Source: Butyrivibrio sp. (GTDB lineage Bacteria > Bacillota > Clostridia > Lachnospirales > Lachnospiraceae). Taken from it: 64,000 bases of DNA. Where the stretch lies: positions 1 to 64,000 of the forward strand of contig SVGC01000008.1 in assembly GCA_015056495.1 (NCBI GenBank), written 5' to 3'. The notes beneath the pieces are model-generated. The model was not told the origin of the DNA and searched no databases. It saw only the letters and a program-made list of their open reading frames with translations. This document shows, one piece after another, positions 1 to 8,498 of the stretch (position 1 is the first letter of the stretch; each line of letters opens with the position of its first letter). Position numbers and translations under genes: made by a program.

Positions 1-2
1 CG

Positions 3-149
3 GCACAAGACTATTTGCTAGTCCTGTCCGTTATTACTTTTGGTTTGTTTATACTTATGACTCCCGGCTGGTTGTCACAAGTTGTTCTGAATAAATTCAA
101 TGAATTTTTCAGGGTTGCATTACTGTTTATTTGTCAAAGTGCTGTGTAA
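3..149 (+). CDS. possible C-terminal fragment of a membrane protein (5' end outside window)
   Basis: An open frame enters from the left edge and ends at TAA 147-149, giving 48 residues. They read as a hydrophobic stretch (LLVLSVITFGLFIL), a short polar linker and a second hydrophobic stretch (VALLFICQSAV), as at the end of a polytopic membrane protein. No family can be named from this. It could equally be a chance open frame in intergenic DNA; the other two plus frames close sooner. It converges on the tRNA genes. Confidence 0.3.
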   Translation, partial: AQDYLLVLSVITFGLFILMTPGWLSQVVLNKFNEFFRVALLFICQSAV

Positions 150-175
150 TTAAAATCACCATCAATGATAGTGAA

Positions 176-264
176 CGGAGAAGGCGGGATTTGAACCCGC
201 GCGCCGCTTTTGACGACCTGCACCCTTTCCAGGGGTGTCTCTTCAACCACTTGAGTACTTCTCC
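176..264 (-). tRNA. tRNA-Ser (anticodon GGA)
   Basis: The minus strand folds as a class II tRNA of 89 nt. The acceptor stem GGAGAAG pairs with CTTCTCC and the discriminator is G. The anticodon loop is CTGGAAA between ACCC and GGGT, giving anticodon GGA, which reads UCC/UCU. There is a long variable arm and a T arm with GGTTCAAATCC. No CCA is encoded. It lies 110 nt downstream of tRNA-Ser(UGA) and is probably co-transcribed with it. Confidence 0.95.
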
Positions 265-374
265 AAAATAGTTGATTCATGAAACATGTCCAATCGAACA
301 AAACGCAATGGATTTAGCTTCAATCATTTGCTGTATGACACTTGATCAATCATCAGCGGATCTCTTAATTACAG

Positions 375-460
375 CGGAGCGAAAGGGATTCGAACCCTTG
401 TGGCGTTGCCGCCAAACGGTTTTCAAGACCGCCTCGTTATGACCGCTTCGATATCGCTCC
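375..460 (-). tRNA. tRNA-Ser (anticodon TGA)
   Basis: The minus strand folds as a class II tRNA of 86 nt. The acceptor GGAGCGA pairs with TCGCTCC, discriminator G. The anticodon loop CTTGAAA between GCGGT and ACCGT gives TGA, which reads UCA and other UCN codons. The long variable arm is TGGCGGCAACGCCA and the T loop is GGTTCGAATCC. CCA is not encoded. It is the first tRNA after the promoter at 526-554. Confidence 0.96.
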
Positions 461-525
461 GAGTGAATAATTATTTATTCATTTGTTTGTCTGCAACTTT
501 ATTTGTTCGCCGCAGCGCAAGACAT

Positions 526-554
526 ATATTATCAAACCCCCATTGTAATGTCAA
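526..554 (-). promoter_or_regulatory. sigma-A promoter of the tRNA-Ser pair
   Basis: On the minus strand TTGACA (554-549) is followed by exactly 17 nt and then TAATAT (531-526), nearly a perfect housekeeping promoter. Transcription would start near 519 and run into tRNA-Ser(UGA) and then tRNA-Ser(GGA). Confidence 0.85.
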
Positions 555-792
555 GCTAAAAAACAAGTTTTTTTTGAAGTTTTTTTTGTGCACTTATTAC
601 ATATGTTATATATACGTCTCAATGCATCTTAAAGTACAAAGTAACTCAAGTCCTTGTAATTACAGCATTTGCTCATTATTAAGGTTGATTCTATATTTAT
701 ATCAAAAAAATGATTTATAAACTCATATAAGTAAAATTTTATGTTTTTACTGTTCTCTCTCATCTGTACTAGTATGTGTATATACCTGCAAT
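555..792. other. AT-rich intergenic stretch without a recognisable gene
   Basis: About 240 nt of T/A-rich sequence between the tRNA promoter and the ispD terminator region. Open frames crossing it overlap the tRNA and have no ribosome binding site. I see no gene or structured element in it. Confidence 0.6.
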
Positions 793-813
793 AATCCGCA
801 ACTAGTGCGGATT
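793..813. terminator. stem-loop downstream of ispD
   Basis: AATCCGCA (793-800) and TGCGGATT (806-813) form a perfect 8-bp stem with a 5-nt loop, about 30 nt beyond the ispD stop. The better T-run (TTTTTG) follows on the plus strand. On the minus strand, where ispD is transcribed, only ATTATTG follows, so terminator orientation is uncertain. Confidence 0.5.
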
Positions 814-845
814 TTTGTCTATAGTCTCAAGTATATATATAGTTA

Positions 846-1565
846 CTATCGATGCTCTAATATATTTTCTGCAAGAACAATATCATCAGGAGTAGTTACT
901 TTGATATTAGTATAATCACCCTCTACGAGCTTTACTTTTTGATCTGAATAGGTCTCTACTACCATTGCATCATCTGTTATGTTAATTCCATGAGCTATAA
1001 GTACTGATTCTTCAGCTATTAGTTTGTCATAGAGTCTTTTTATAAAAGAATATTCAAAAACCTGAGGAGTCTGTACAGCCCAGACTGTACTTCTATCTGG
1101 TGTATTAGCTGCATAGCCTTCTTTGTCTGAAATCTTGATTGTATCCTTAACCGGCATTCCAACTACACAGGCTTTATACTTGGACACTGCATCTAATGAT
1201 CTTTCAAGAATCTGCTGTGTCACAAAAGGTCTGGCTCCATCATGTATAAATACATAGTCGCAGTCACTATCTACTGCCTGTAATCCAAGCTGGACAGAAT
1301 TATATCTTTGCTTTCCGCCCTCAACAATTGTTCTGACTTTACTAAATCCAAACTTATCTACTATTTCTTTATGAACATACTCCACATCCCCTGGTGATAC
1401 TACCAGTACGATATCATCAATAAAGCTATGCTCCATAGTATACAGAGAATAATAGACAAGTGGCTTTCCGCCAATCTCCATATACTGTTTTTTTACTTCT
1501 GAATGCATCCTGCTGCCGCTTCCTGCAGCTAAGACAATGGCTGTTGTTTTCATATTCTTCATCAT
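846..1565 (-). CDS. ispD: 2-C-methyl-D-erythritol 4-phosphate cytidylyltransferase
   Basis: A 239-residue cytosolic enzyme that couples CTP to methylerythritol 4-phosphate in the non-mevalonate isoprenoid pathway. The N-terminal nucleotide loop LAAGSGSRM is followed by KKQYMEIGGKPLVYYSL, then DGARPFV, PVKDTIK, TPDRSTVWAVQTPQVF, TDDAMVVE and the C-terminal VEGDYTNIKVTTPDDI, all in the order seen in IspD. Length is normal for the family. TarI and other CDP-alditol synthases are relatives, but the motifs favour IspD. It lies 14 nt after an SDR epimerase gene. The start is either of two adjacent ATGs after AGGACAATT. Confidence 0.9.
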   Translation of the reverse strand: MMKNMKTTAIVLAAGSGSRMHSEVKKQYMEIGGKPLVYYSLYTMEHSFIDDIVLVVSPGDVEYVHKEIVDKFGFSKVRTIVEGGKQRYNSVQLGLQAVDSDCDYVFIHDGARPFVTQQILERSLDAVSKYKACVVGMPVKDTIKISDKEGYAANTPDRSTVWAVQTPQVFEYSFIKRLYDKLIAEESVLIAHGINITDDAMVVETYSDQKVKLVEGDYTNIKVTTPDDIVLAENILEHR

Positions 1566-1579
1566 AATTGTCCTGTAAA

Positions 1580-2476
1580 CTATTCTGAATCACTTTTATT
1601 ATCTAATTGGAGCTTAATGCCTTCTTTCCAACTAAGCAGCGGCTTCCAACCAGTATCGCGTGTTATCTTTTCTATAGAAGGCTGTAATCCGATCTTAGGT
1701 ACATTATCAGGATCAAATGTCAGCTCTGACTTAGATCCATACACTTGCTTCATTTCCAAAATATAATCTTTAAGCGGTCTGATATCTCCGCTTGCTATAT
1801 TATAGATTTCTCCGTCTCTGCCTTTTTCTCCCAGGGCAATTATTGCTCTTGCTGCATCAGTAGCTTCAAGATAGTCCCAGTTCTGAGTACCTGCTGAAAG
1901 GGTCATGGGGGCATTTTTTGACAGATTTAATGCAAGGTCCGGGATTAGTCTGCCATGAGGCTCATATTTGCCGTATAAGCTAAAAATCCTGCCCCATATC
2001 CATTCTATTCCAAGCTGTTGTGCTCTGCGCCTTGTCATATATAGGGCTGCCACTTTGGCTGCTCCATAGGCATTTACCGGGTCAGGCAGCATATCTTCTG
2101 TCTGCGTGCATGATACAGCACCATATTCTGCCTGGGAACCTGTTGCGACAAATCTCTTACAGCCAAGGGCTGCTGCCGCCTCTACAGCTTCCACACTGTT
2201 CATAACGTTAGGGTATTCAACCTGTGGATTGTCCCTGTCTCCATTCCATGCAAGGTGGAAAAAGGTATCCACTTCACCTGTTATTTTTTGTGGTAATGTC
2301 TTATATTCATCCATTCCACATTCTATAAGTGTTACATTTTTAAGGTCCCTTAATCTGTCATTATGAGACGAAGAGGCCCTGACCAGTGCCAGCACCTCTA
2401 TTCCGTTTTTATTTAGTTCTATACATAAATTGGCGCCAGCAAAACCTGCAGCGCCAGTTACTATAACTCTTTTCAT
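1580..2476 (-). CDS. NAD-dependent epimerase/dehydratase (extended SDR)
   Basis: A 298-residue extended short-chain dehydrogenase. The Rossmann loop TGAAGFAG sits at the N-terminus and the catalytic YxxxK is in VNAYGAAKVAALY. The downstream GRIFSLYGKYE and DYLEATDAARAI segments are typical of nucleotide-sugar epimerases and dehydratases. The substrate cannot be named. It lies 14 nt upstream of ispD and 17 nt downstream of tsaD, so it is probably co-transcribed. Pairing with a cytidylyltransferase might suggest a CDP-sugar, but the partner looks like true IspD. Confidence 0.8.
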   Translation of the reverse strand: MKRVIVTGAAGFAGANLCIELNKNGIEVLALVRASSSHNDRLRDLKNVTLIECGMDEYKTLPQKITGEVDTFFHLAWNGDRDNPQVEYPNVMNSVEAVEAAAALGCKRFVATGSQAEYGAVSCTQTEDMLPDPVNAYGAAKVAALYMTRRRAQQLGIEWIWGRIFSLYGKYEPHGRLIPDLALNLSKNAPMTLSAGTQNWDYLEATDAARAIIALGEKGRDGEIYNIASGDIRPLKDYILEMKQVYGSKSELTFDPDNVPKIGLQPSIEKITRDTGWKPLLSWKEGIKLQLDNKSDSE

Positions 2477-2493
2477 ATTTTTCCTTAAAAGAT

Positions 2494-3654
2494 TTACTTT
2501 TGTGAATTAACATGGAATCTTCTCTCTCGATCACCTAAAGGCAGGTTTGGTACTGCATTAAGGTCCATTCCATGTCTAACACCTTTTTTATATTCATAGT
2601 AGCCTGCAGCACCTATCATTGCAGCATTATCTGTGCAGAGAATAGGTGATGGCTTGTAAAATCTTATTCCGTTTTCAGCACAGGCTTTTTCAAGAGCCTC
2701 TCTAAGTCCTGAATTGGAGGCAACACCACCTGCTATTGCAAGCTTGTCGTAGCCGTATTCCTTGGCAGCTTTGATGGCATGCTCAGTAAGTACAGACACA
2801 ACTGCTTTCTGGAAAGAAGCTGCTACATCATTGGTATTAACTTCCTGTCCCTTCATTTCAGCCTGATTCAGGTAGTTGAGAACTGCTGATTTAAGTCCGC
2901 TAAAACTAAAGTCATACTGTGCATCAGGTATTTTGGCCTGTGGAAATGATATGGCATCGGGATTACCTTCTTTTGCAGCCTTATCAACCTTTGGTCCACC
3001 TGGATATCCAAGACCTATGGCTCTGGCAACTTTATCAAAAGCCTCTCCTGCAGCGTCATCTCTAGTCTGACCTATGATCTCATATTCACCGTAGTCTTTG
3101 ACTATGCACAGATGAGAGTGACCACCAGAAGCTACAAGACATACAAATGGTGGCTCAAGATCTTTATTTTCAATGTAATTGGCACATATATGGCCTTCAA
3201 TATGGTGTACGCCTACTAATGGCTTACCTGTTGCAAAACTAAGAGCCTTGGCCTCTGATACGCCTACAAGAAGCGCACCTACAAGACCCGGGCCGTATGT
3301 AACTGCTATTGCATCGATATCATCCAGTGTAAGTGATGCTTCTTTTAAAGCAGCTCTAACACAATAATTTATCTTTTCAACATGTTTTCTGGATGCAATC
3401 TCCGGAACAACTCCTCCAAATACTGTATGAAGCGCTATCTGAGAGGAAATTATGTTAGATAATACTGTTCTTCCGTTACGAACTACTGCCACTGCTGTTT
3501 CATCGCAGGAGCTCTCAATAGCCAGTATTGTTACATTTTCTTTGTCATCCGAAGCCTTTTTTTGTTCATCACCGCTTTTAACGGACATGAATATTACGCC
3601 ATCATCTTCTGTGGTTTTATTTATTTGAATATTTGTTTCTTTTGTATCCTGCAT
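2494..3654 (-). CDS. tsaD: tRNA N6-adenosine threonylcarbamoyltransferase TsaD
   Basis: The catalytic subunit that transfers threonylcarbamoyl to A37 of ANN-decoding tRNAs (t6A), working with TsaB and TsaE encoded 2-4 kb upstream. The ASKHA/Kae1 fold is shown by [15 protein letters not shown], the metal-binding [32 protein letters not shown] and the late IAGGVASN. At 386 residues it is about 40 longer than usual because of a polar N-terminal extension. The first ATG has a binding site (AGGGA, 7 nt away), whereas the internal Met23 has none, so the extension is probably real. Confidence 0.96.
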   Translation of the reverse strand: MQDTKETNIQINKTTEDDGVIFMSVKSGDEQKKASDDKENVTILAIESSCDETAVAVVRNGRTVLSNIISSQIALHTVFGGVVPEIASRKHVEKINYCVRAALKEASLTLDDIDAIAVTYGPGLVGALLVGVSEAKALSFATGKPLVGVHHIEGHICANYIENKDLEPPFVCLVASGGHSHLCIVKDYGEYEIIGQTRDDAAGEAFDKVARAIGLGYPGGPKVDKAAKEGNPDAISFPQAKIPDAQYDFSFSGLKSAVLNYLNQAEMKGQEVNTNDVAASFQKAVVSVLTEHAIKAAKEYGYDKLAIAGGVASNSGLREALEKACAENGIRFYKPSPILCTDNAAMIGAAGYYEYKKGVRHGMDLNAVPNLPLGDRERRFHVNSQK

Positions 3655-3714
3655 TTCTTTTCCCTGATCATTCTAACAGCAGGCAATCTGCATGAGAGCA
3701 TGGTGCTACGGGTA

Positions 3715-4290
3715 TCAATTTGAAGAAAGGACAGTCCAGCCAAGTATTTTCCATCTGGACTGTGCATCCTGTCTCAATACATACTGATACGTCTGTGGTT
3801 CAGTAGTAGTTCCGTGTCTGAATGCAAAGTTTACCTGTACATATGCTATATTTTCGCCATTTACTTCCTGTATTGTTATTTCTCCGGATGGCTGAACTGT
3901 GTAGACTGAAATCGAGTAGTCGCCTTCTTTTTTGGTGGTTACATCTGTATAGAGCCCCGTAGGCCAATTGCTCTGAGCAGCCAGGAGTTCATCATCAAAT
4001 ATGCCTGCCATAATGGTTGCCATCTGATCAAATTCGGTATCTGTATAGGTCTCTTTATACATTACCTTCATAATCTGACAATAAAGATCCACCACTTCTC
4101 TAGGCGTTGGAGGATAGCTGGTTGCCAGATTGATAGTAGTTATCTTCTGTACAGCTGTAAGTACAATATCTTCTTCTGTATTGCTCTTACTTCTGTTTAC
4201 CAGAAAATATGCCCCCACTATGACTATTGCCAATAAAACTACCAAAACAATAAATTTAGCAAGTCCTGAATTATCTTCGCTTCTACTCAT
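3715..4290 (-). CDS. membrane-anchored protein of unknown function
   Basis: A 191-residue protein with a short polar N-terminus, one hydrophobic segment (about residues 12-30, FIVLVVLLAIVIVGAYFLV) and a 155-residue outer domain. The outer domain is predicted mixed alpha/beta, with a C-terminal strand ending YQYVLRQDAQSRWKILGW as in NTF2-like folds. There is no lipobox and no catalytic motif. It resembles uncharacterised Lachnospiraceae proteins, but I cannot name a function. It lies between rnz and tsaD in the same direction, 26 nt before the rnz start. Confidence 0.7.
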   Translation of the reverse strand: MSRSEDNSGLAKFIVLVVLLAIVIVGAYFLVNRSKSNTEEDIVLTAVQKITTINLATSYPPTPREVVDLYCQIMKVMYKETYTDTEFDQMATIMAGIFDDELLAAQSNWPTGLYTDVTTKKEGDYSISVYTVQPSGEITIQEVNGENIAYVQVNFAFRHGTTTEPQTYQYVLRQDAQSRWKILGWTVLSSN

Positions 4291-4316
4291 AAAGTCCCCT
4301 CTCTGACTATTTAGTC

Positions 4317-5240
4317 CTACTCTTGAGTATATCTGAGTTCTACAGTTCTTCCGTCTTTTGCTGCTATTGTATTACTAAAGATCTTTTTGGCTCCAGGAAG
4401 GTATTCCTTTGGATTGGTAAGGGATGGGCTGTAATGTGTAAGCCACATCTCTTTTACATGCGCTTTGGCTGCCATCTCTGCTGCCTCATACATGGTCATA
4501 TGCTTATGTTCCTTGGCTTTGATGAGCTTATCAGGCTCACCGTACATTCCTTCACAGATAAAAAGGTCTGAACCTTCTGCATTGTCTACTATGGACTGTG
4601 TAGGTCTTGTATCTGTTGTATATGTAAGGTGTATGCCCTTTCTCTCAGGGCCAAGTACCATATCCGGTGTATATACGATTCCTTCCGGTGTTGTGACTGT
4701 CTCACCCTTTTGGAGGAAAGACCAGTACTTCACATCTATATTATGCGCTTTTGCAGCCTCAACATCAAATTTTCCTGCTCTAAAGAGTTTCATGCTGTAT
4801 CCGTAGCACAAAACGTTGTGATTAACTTTAAAAGCTTTGATAGTTAACAGGTCTTCATTTTCAAGTTTGAATTCTTCTTCATCACTTTTTATTTCGTGAT
4901 ATATGATTGGGAATGGAAGTTCCGGTGCAATAACTCTTAATGCATTTACTACCCTTTCAAGTCCCTTTGGTCCTACAAGTACTACGGGCTCAGTACGTTC
5001 AGCATTGCCCATTGTTAAAAGCATTCCTGGAAGGCCTGCAATATGGTCTCCATGGTAATGTGTGAAGCATATCATGTCGATCTGCTTTGGGCTCCAGCCT
5101 CTTTTTCTAAGAGCACACTGGGTTGCTTCTCCGCAATCTATAAGTATTCCTTTTCCATCATATTTGACAAGCAATGCTGTCAGATATCTCTGGGGAAGCG
5201 GCATCATGCCGCCTGTTCCTAGTAAACATACATCTATCAT
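4317..5240 (-). CDS. rnz: ribonuclease Z
   Basis: A 307-residue metallo-beta-lactamase-fold endonuclease that removes 3' trailers from tRNA precursors. The zinc motif HYHGDH lies at residues 61-66 after FT, and later ligand-containing segments include TTDTRP, CEGMYG and LTHYSP. The exosite loop (EVEAAKAHNI-like region) is present and the length fits the long bacterial form. Neither tRNA-Ser gene in this window encodes CCA, which agrees with an RNase Z route of 3' maturation. It follows rimI by 19 nt. Confidence 0.95.
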   Translation of the reverse strand: MIDVCLLGTGGMMPLPQRYLTALLVKYDGKGILIDCGEATQCALRKRGWSPKQIDMICFTHYHGDHIAGLPGMLLTMGNAERTEPVVLVGPKGLERVVNALRVIAPELPFPIIYHEIKSDEEEFKLENEDLLTIKAFKVNHNVLCYGYSMKLFRAGKFDVEAAKAHNIDVKYWSFLQKGETVTTPEGIVYTPDMVLGPERKGIHLTYTTDTRPTQSIVDNAEGSDLFICEGMYGEPDKLIKAKEHKHMTMYEAAEMAAKAHVKEMWLTHYSPSLTNPKEYLPGAKKIFSNTIAAKDGRTVELRYTQE

Positions 5241-5259
5241 TGGTTTACCTAATGTCTTT

Positions 5260-5742
5260 CTAATTCGTTTTTATGTCTTCTACATTTCTAAGCCAGTAAA
5301 TTACAGCATCTTCCTTTGGACTATCATAAAAAGATGGTCTTACACCTTCTGATATAAAACCTGCACTTTCGTAAAGTCTTATGGCTGATGCATTGCCAGC
5401 TCTTACCTCTAGTGTAAATGCTGTGCAGCCTATTTCACAGCCTCTTTTTAAAAGGTATGCAAACATGCGGCTTGCTATGCCGAGATTTCGCTTTGAGCTA
5501 TCTACGGACACATTGGTTATCTCACCATCACCACATATATTCTGAACTCCGCACAAGCCGACAACTTCGTCATCTAATACAGCAACTACGTAGGCTGTAT
5601 CATTGCGTTCCAAGGCATCCTCCAGCTGAGCCCTGGTCCAGGCAAATTTGCCAAAAGCCTCTTTTTCAAGGTGGGAAGCACGGTCCAGATCTGATGCTGT
5701 CATATCTCGAAGAATTATATTGTTTATTGCTTCTGACATCAT
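5260..5742 (-). CDS. rimI: ribosomal protein S18 alanine N-acetyltransferase
   Basis: A 160-residue GNAT acetyltransferase. It has the acetyl-CoA loop in SVDSSKRNLGIASRMFAYLL (R-x-x-G-I-A) and the typical RimI tail LEVRAGNASAIRLYESAGF followed by RPSFYDSPKEDAVIYWL. It acetylates the N-terminal alanine of S18. Its start overlaps the tsaB stop (ATG at 5742, tsaB ends 5739), and the tsaE-tsaB-rimI-tsaD order is conserved in Firmicutes. Confidence 0.93.
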   Translation of the reverse strand: MMSEAINNIILRDMTASDLDRASHLEKEAFGKFAWTRAQLEDALERNDTAYVVAVLDDEVVGLCGVQNICGDGEITNVSVDSSKRNLGIASRMFAYLLKRGCEIGCTAFTLEVRAGNASAIRLYESAGFISEGVRPSFYDSPKEDAVIYWLRNVEDIKTN

Positions 5743-6476
5743 GAACTCATTTTCCCTTTTTCCTTGGCTTCACGTTCAGCCTGAGATGCTCTGAGATATT
5801 CTGGGGCAAAATCATCTGCATGAACGTATTTACCCTGTTCATAATAGATAAAGCCAAGTGCCGCCACTACAGCCGCACTCTGTCTGTTATTAAAAAATGG
5901 AGCCTGGGTAAATGGTACTGTAAAGAGTTCCTTTAATTTATCAATGTATACAGGAACGCCATCTCCAAGAAGAACAACTTCTTTTCCATAGGAATTGAGC
6001 TGTGCTGCAATGTCTTCAACAGATGTAACAAACTGCTCATGAAGAGTCTTCATAGTGTAGGTAAGCTCTGTATCAGCTCCCTTATTGGATTCGAAGGTAT
6101 AGATTCCTGTATAAACCTGGCTGCGTCTGGCATCCATCATAGGGCATATGATCTTTTCCTGACCATAGAGTCCATATGCCATGCCATCAACTGTTGGAAC
6201 AGGAATAATAGGCTTATCAAGTGCCAGTCCAAGGCCTTTGGCTGTTGCAGAGCCTATTCTGAGGCCTGTAAAGGATCCTGGGCCTGCTGCCACAGCTATA
6301 GCATCAATTGTATCAAGCTCCAGTCCAAGCATGTTCTTGATGGAATCCATCATAGGCATAAGGATCTGGGAGTGAGTTGTTTTATTCTGTATTGAATAAA
6401 CTGCTGTTAATTTATCATCCTCAGCAATTGCAACTGTTGCAACAAGTCCTGAGGTATCAAGTGCTAATATTTTCAT
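5739..6476 (-). CDS. tsaB: tRNA threonylcarbamoyladenosine biosynthesis protein TsaB
   Basis: A 245-residue inactive Kae1-like paralogue that dimerises with TsaD in the t6A machinery. It begins MKILALDTSG and has the conserved VAAGPGSFTGLRIG segment, then GLALDKPIIPVPT and PMMDARRSQVYTG. It lacks the HxEGH metal site of TsaD, as expected. It overlaps rimI by 4 nt and follows tsaE after a 99-nt gap. Confidence 0.95.
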   Translation of the reverse strand: MKILALDTSGLVATVAIAEDDKLTAVYSIQNKTTHSQILMPMMDSIKNMLGLELDTIDAIAVAAGPGSFTGLRIGSATAKGLGLALDKPIIPVPTVDGMAYGLYGQEKIICPMMDARRSQVYTGIYTFESNKGADTELTYTMKTLHEQFVTSVEDIAAQLNSYGKEVVLLGDGVPVYIDKLKELFTVPFTQAPFFNNRQSAAVVAALGFIYYEQGKYVHADDFAPEYLRASQAEREAKEKGKMSS

Positions 6477-6575
6477 AATATCTGTTTTACTGCTGTCCTT
6501 TTATTTTATCTAAGTGATAATTCGTCGCCGTTTAAATTATACTTTCATAAATGTTTTTCAATAACAAAGCTTGAC

Positions 6576-7013
6576 TTACATTTCTTCAATAGTGATCTTT
6601 CTATAATCAAAGCCTTTTTCCAGGTCTTTTTCTATAGTAATAGCGGTTATGTGCTCCGGAATGATCTCTTCAATGAGGCTTGCCCATTCTATGAGGCATA
6701 CGCCATCTCCATAGAAGTAGTCTTCATATCCAATCTCATCCATTTCACTGACATCACCGATTCTATATACGTCAAAATGATAAAAGGGAAGTCGTCCCTG
6801 ATCATATATCTGAACAATAGTAAATGTTGGACTGTTTACCGGTCCTTCGATTCCAAGTCCTTTGGCAACTCCCTGGGTAAAAACGGTTTTTCCTACGCCA
6901 AGGTCACCATTTAATGTAAATACAGTGCCTTTTTGAACTGTCTGCCCTATTTTTTCTCCAAGAGCAAAAGTCTCTTGTGCACTGTGTGATTCAATTATTT
7001 TTATATCTGCCAC
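6576..7013 (-). CDS. tsaE: tRNA threonylcarbamoyladenosine biosynthesis ATPase TsaE
   Basis: A 145-residue P-loop ATPase that resets the TsaBD complex after each catalytic round. The Walker A loop GDLGVGKT sits near residues 37-44, switch-like NSPTFTIVQIY follows, then the family signature FYHFDVYRI and LIEWA. Length is typical. It is the first gene of the t6A block (tsaE, tsaB, rimI, rnz, unknown gene, tsaD). The preceding 131-nt gap contains an inverted repeat. Confidence 0.95.
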   Translation of the reverse strand: MADIKIIESHSAQETFALGEKIGQTVQKGTVFTLNGDLGVGKTVFTQGVAKGLGIEGPVNSPTFTIVQIYDQGRLPFYHFDVYRIGDVSEMDEIGYEDYFYGDGVCLIEWASLIEEIIPEHITAITIEKDLEKGFDYRKITIEEM

Positions 7014-7090
7014 AATTCTTCCTCTTTTGTTTTCAGATAATTATTTTCTACGATAAATTAACATACCATAGGAGTAATTTTTTTTCAACG

Positions 7091-7139
7091 AAGAGAGTAG
7101 GCAGCTTCATTTAACACATGAGGCATTACCTACTCTCTT
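7091..7139. repeat. 11-bp inverted repeat between tsaE and the diguanylate cyclase gene
   Basis: AAGAGAGTAGG (7091-7101) pairs perfectly with CCTACTCTCTT (7129-7139) across a 27-nt loop. On the minus strand it follows the GGDEF gene stop by a few bases, but is followed by an A-run rather than a T-run. It is therefore not a canonical terminator in that direction. It may be a weak terminator or a leader structure for tsaE. Confidence 0.6.
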
Positions 7140-7144
7140 GATAA

Positions 7145-8467
7145 TCATCTTCTATCCTGTCCGGTTATGCGTCTTGCTTTCAGTAGACGTTTATTGTAAT
7201 ACATTGCATCATCAGCTTTCTGGGCAACTTCTTCGAAGCTCTTGCCATCCTCCGGATATCTGGCATATCCGCAGCTGATGCTTACTTTCAGTTTTGTTTT
7301 TCCTCCGCCAATTACTACGTCACGAGCTACGTTTTCTCTGATACGTAGGATGATGTTGTCGATAAAGTTCTTATTGTACGAGCCTTCAGTAACAACAACG
7401 AATTCGTCACCACCTACTCTGTAGGCATTGTCTTTGTCACGGATCGAATTGGCAAGTCTCTTGGATACGATCTTTAACAGTTCATCACCTGCTTTGTGGC
7501 CGTAGGTGTCGTTAACATGTTTGAAATCATTCAGATCCATGTATATGAGGCAATAGGGTGCTTTTTTCTTTTTGAGTTCTTCTGTCTTTTCCTTGTAGGA
7601 ACGAGGATTGAGGAGGCCTGTAAGATTGTCATAGTAGGACATCTTCTCAAGGTCTTTTCCTCTGGCCTTAAGTGATAACATTGAATATACAAGGTATGCT
7701 GTCAAAATACTTATGATCAGTACAGCACCTATGATAGTAAGGAGCTCGCGTATCGATACCCAGCCGTCCTTCTGAGTCAGGCTCAATATCCAGGTTCCGC
7801 CATCAGGAACGTTTACAACAGTTTCGACTTTGGTATTTTGAGACTCTTCATCAGATTCTATAAGAACAAGACCGCTGTAGGTATCAGTGAGTTTGTAGAC
7901 CATACCTGTTTCTTCCAGGTCTGAAAAGGCCATTTCATTTAGGAGCTGATTTAGATTGAGGGTTATTACACTATAGCCCCAGAATTCGTCATCAGTTTTA
8001 TCCACTCCTAAATACAGTCGTCTAGATATGATAATTCCTCTTTCGCCATTTCCCAGATCTACAGGACCATTTATAGCAAGGATTTCTTTGGTGAGTTTAT
8101 TTTCTGTTATGGGATTATAATAATTCCCAGTTTGAGGATACATGAAATCAATATTATTGTTCCTGATGAGCATGATCCGTTCTATATCAGCATAATCATC
8201 ACAAAACTGAGTCGCTACAATATTGAAGTTGTCCTCAGTGATATCTCCAAGATATCCTGTAATAAGTATTTCCCAGGTTCTTGTAAGATATGTTCTCGCC
8301 AAAAGACGTTCTTCTATTCTGCCTGCAACAGAATCGGAAAGTATCTTTGTCTTGTCCTGTTGGTTTTTCATTTCAGAAGTCAGGATAAAATATGAAAGTA
8401 CTGTAGCTATTACTAAGACTATTGCAAAAGCTACCAGGGAAAAAATCATTTTGTTTCGTCTTCTCAT
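7145..8467 (-). CDS. membrane diguanylate cyclase with extracytoplasmic sensor domain
   Basis: A 440-residue protein made of a transmembrane helix (about 8-30), an outer sensor region (about 31-240, fold not assigned), a second transmembrane helix (about 241-263) and a GGDEF domain starting at YDNLTGLLN. The active-site loop GGDEF is intact at 352-356 and the inhibitory I-site RxxD (R343-D346) lies exactly five residues ahead of it. It is therefore probably an active, product-inhibited c-di-GMP synthase. It lies 31 nt downstream of an HD-GYP gene, which gives a synthase and a candidate degradation enzyme side by side. Confidence 0.92.
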   Translation of the reverse strand: MRRRNKMIFSLVAFAIVLVIATVLSYFILTSEMKNQQDKTKILSDSVAGRIEERLLARTYLTRTWEILITGYLGDITEDNFNIVATQFCDDYADIERIMLIRNNNIDFMYPQTGNYYNPITENKLTKEILAINGPVDLGNGERGIIISRRLYLGVDKTDDEFWGYSVITLNLNQLLNEMAFSDLEETGMVYKLTDTYSGLVLIESDEESQNTKVETVVNVPDGGTWILSLTQKDGWVSIRELLTIIGAVLIISILTAYLVYSMLSLKARGKDLEKMSYYDNLTGLLNPRSYKEKTEELKKKKAPYCLIYMDLNDFKHVNDTYGHKAGDELLKIVSKRLANSIRDKDNAYRVGGDEFVVVTEGSYNKNFIDNIILRIRENVARDVVIGGGKTKLKVSISCGYARYPEDGKSFEEVAQKADDAMYYNKRLLKARRITGQDRR

Positions 8468-8498
8468 TGTTACCTCTGTAAAAAAATGAGTCAGTAGA

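Noticed and set aside
400-720. Plus-strand open frame over the tRNA-Ser(UGA) and its promoter
   Set aside because: It overlaps a clear tRNA and promoter on the other strand and lacks a binding site.
846-1565. TarI-type CDP-ribitol synthase
   Set aside because: Motifs (KKQYMEIGGKPL, DGARPFV, TPDRSTVWAVQTPQVF, EGDYTNIKVTTPDDI) follow IspD more closely and no TarJ-like dehydrogenase is adjacent.
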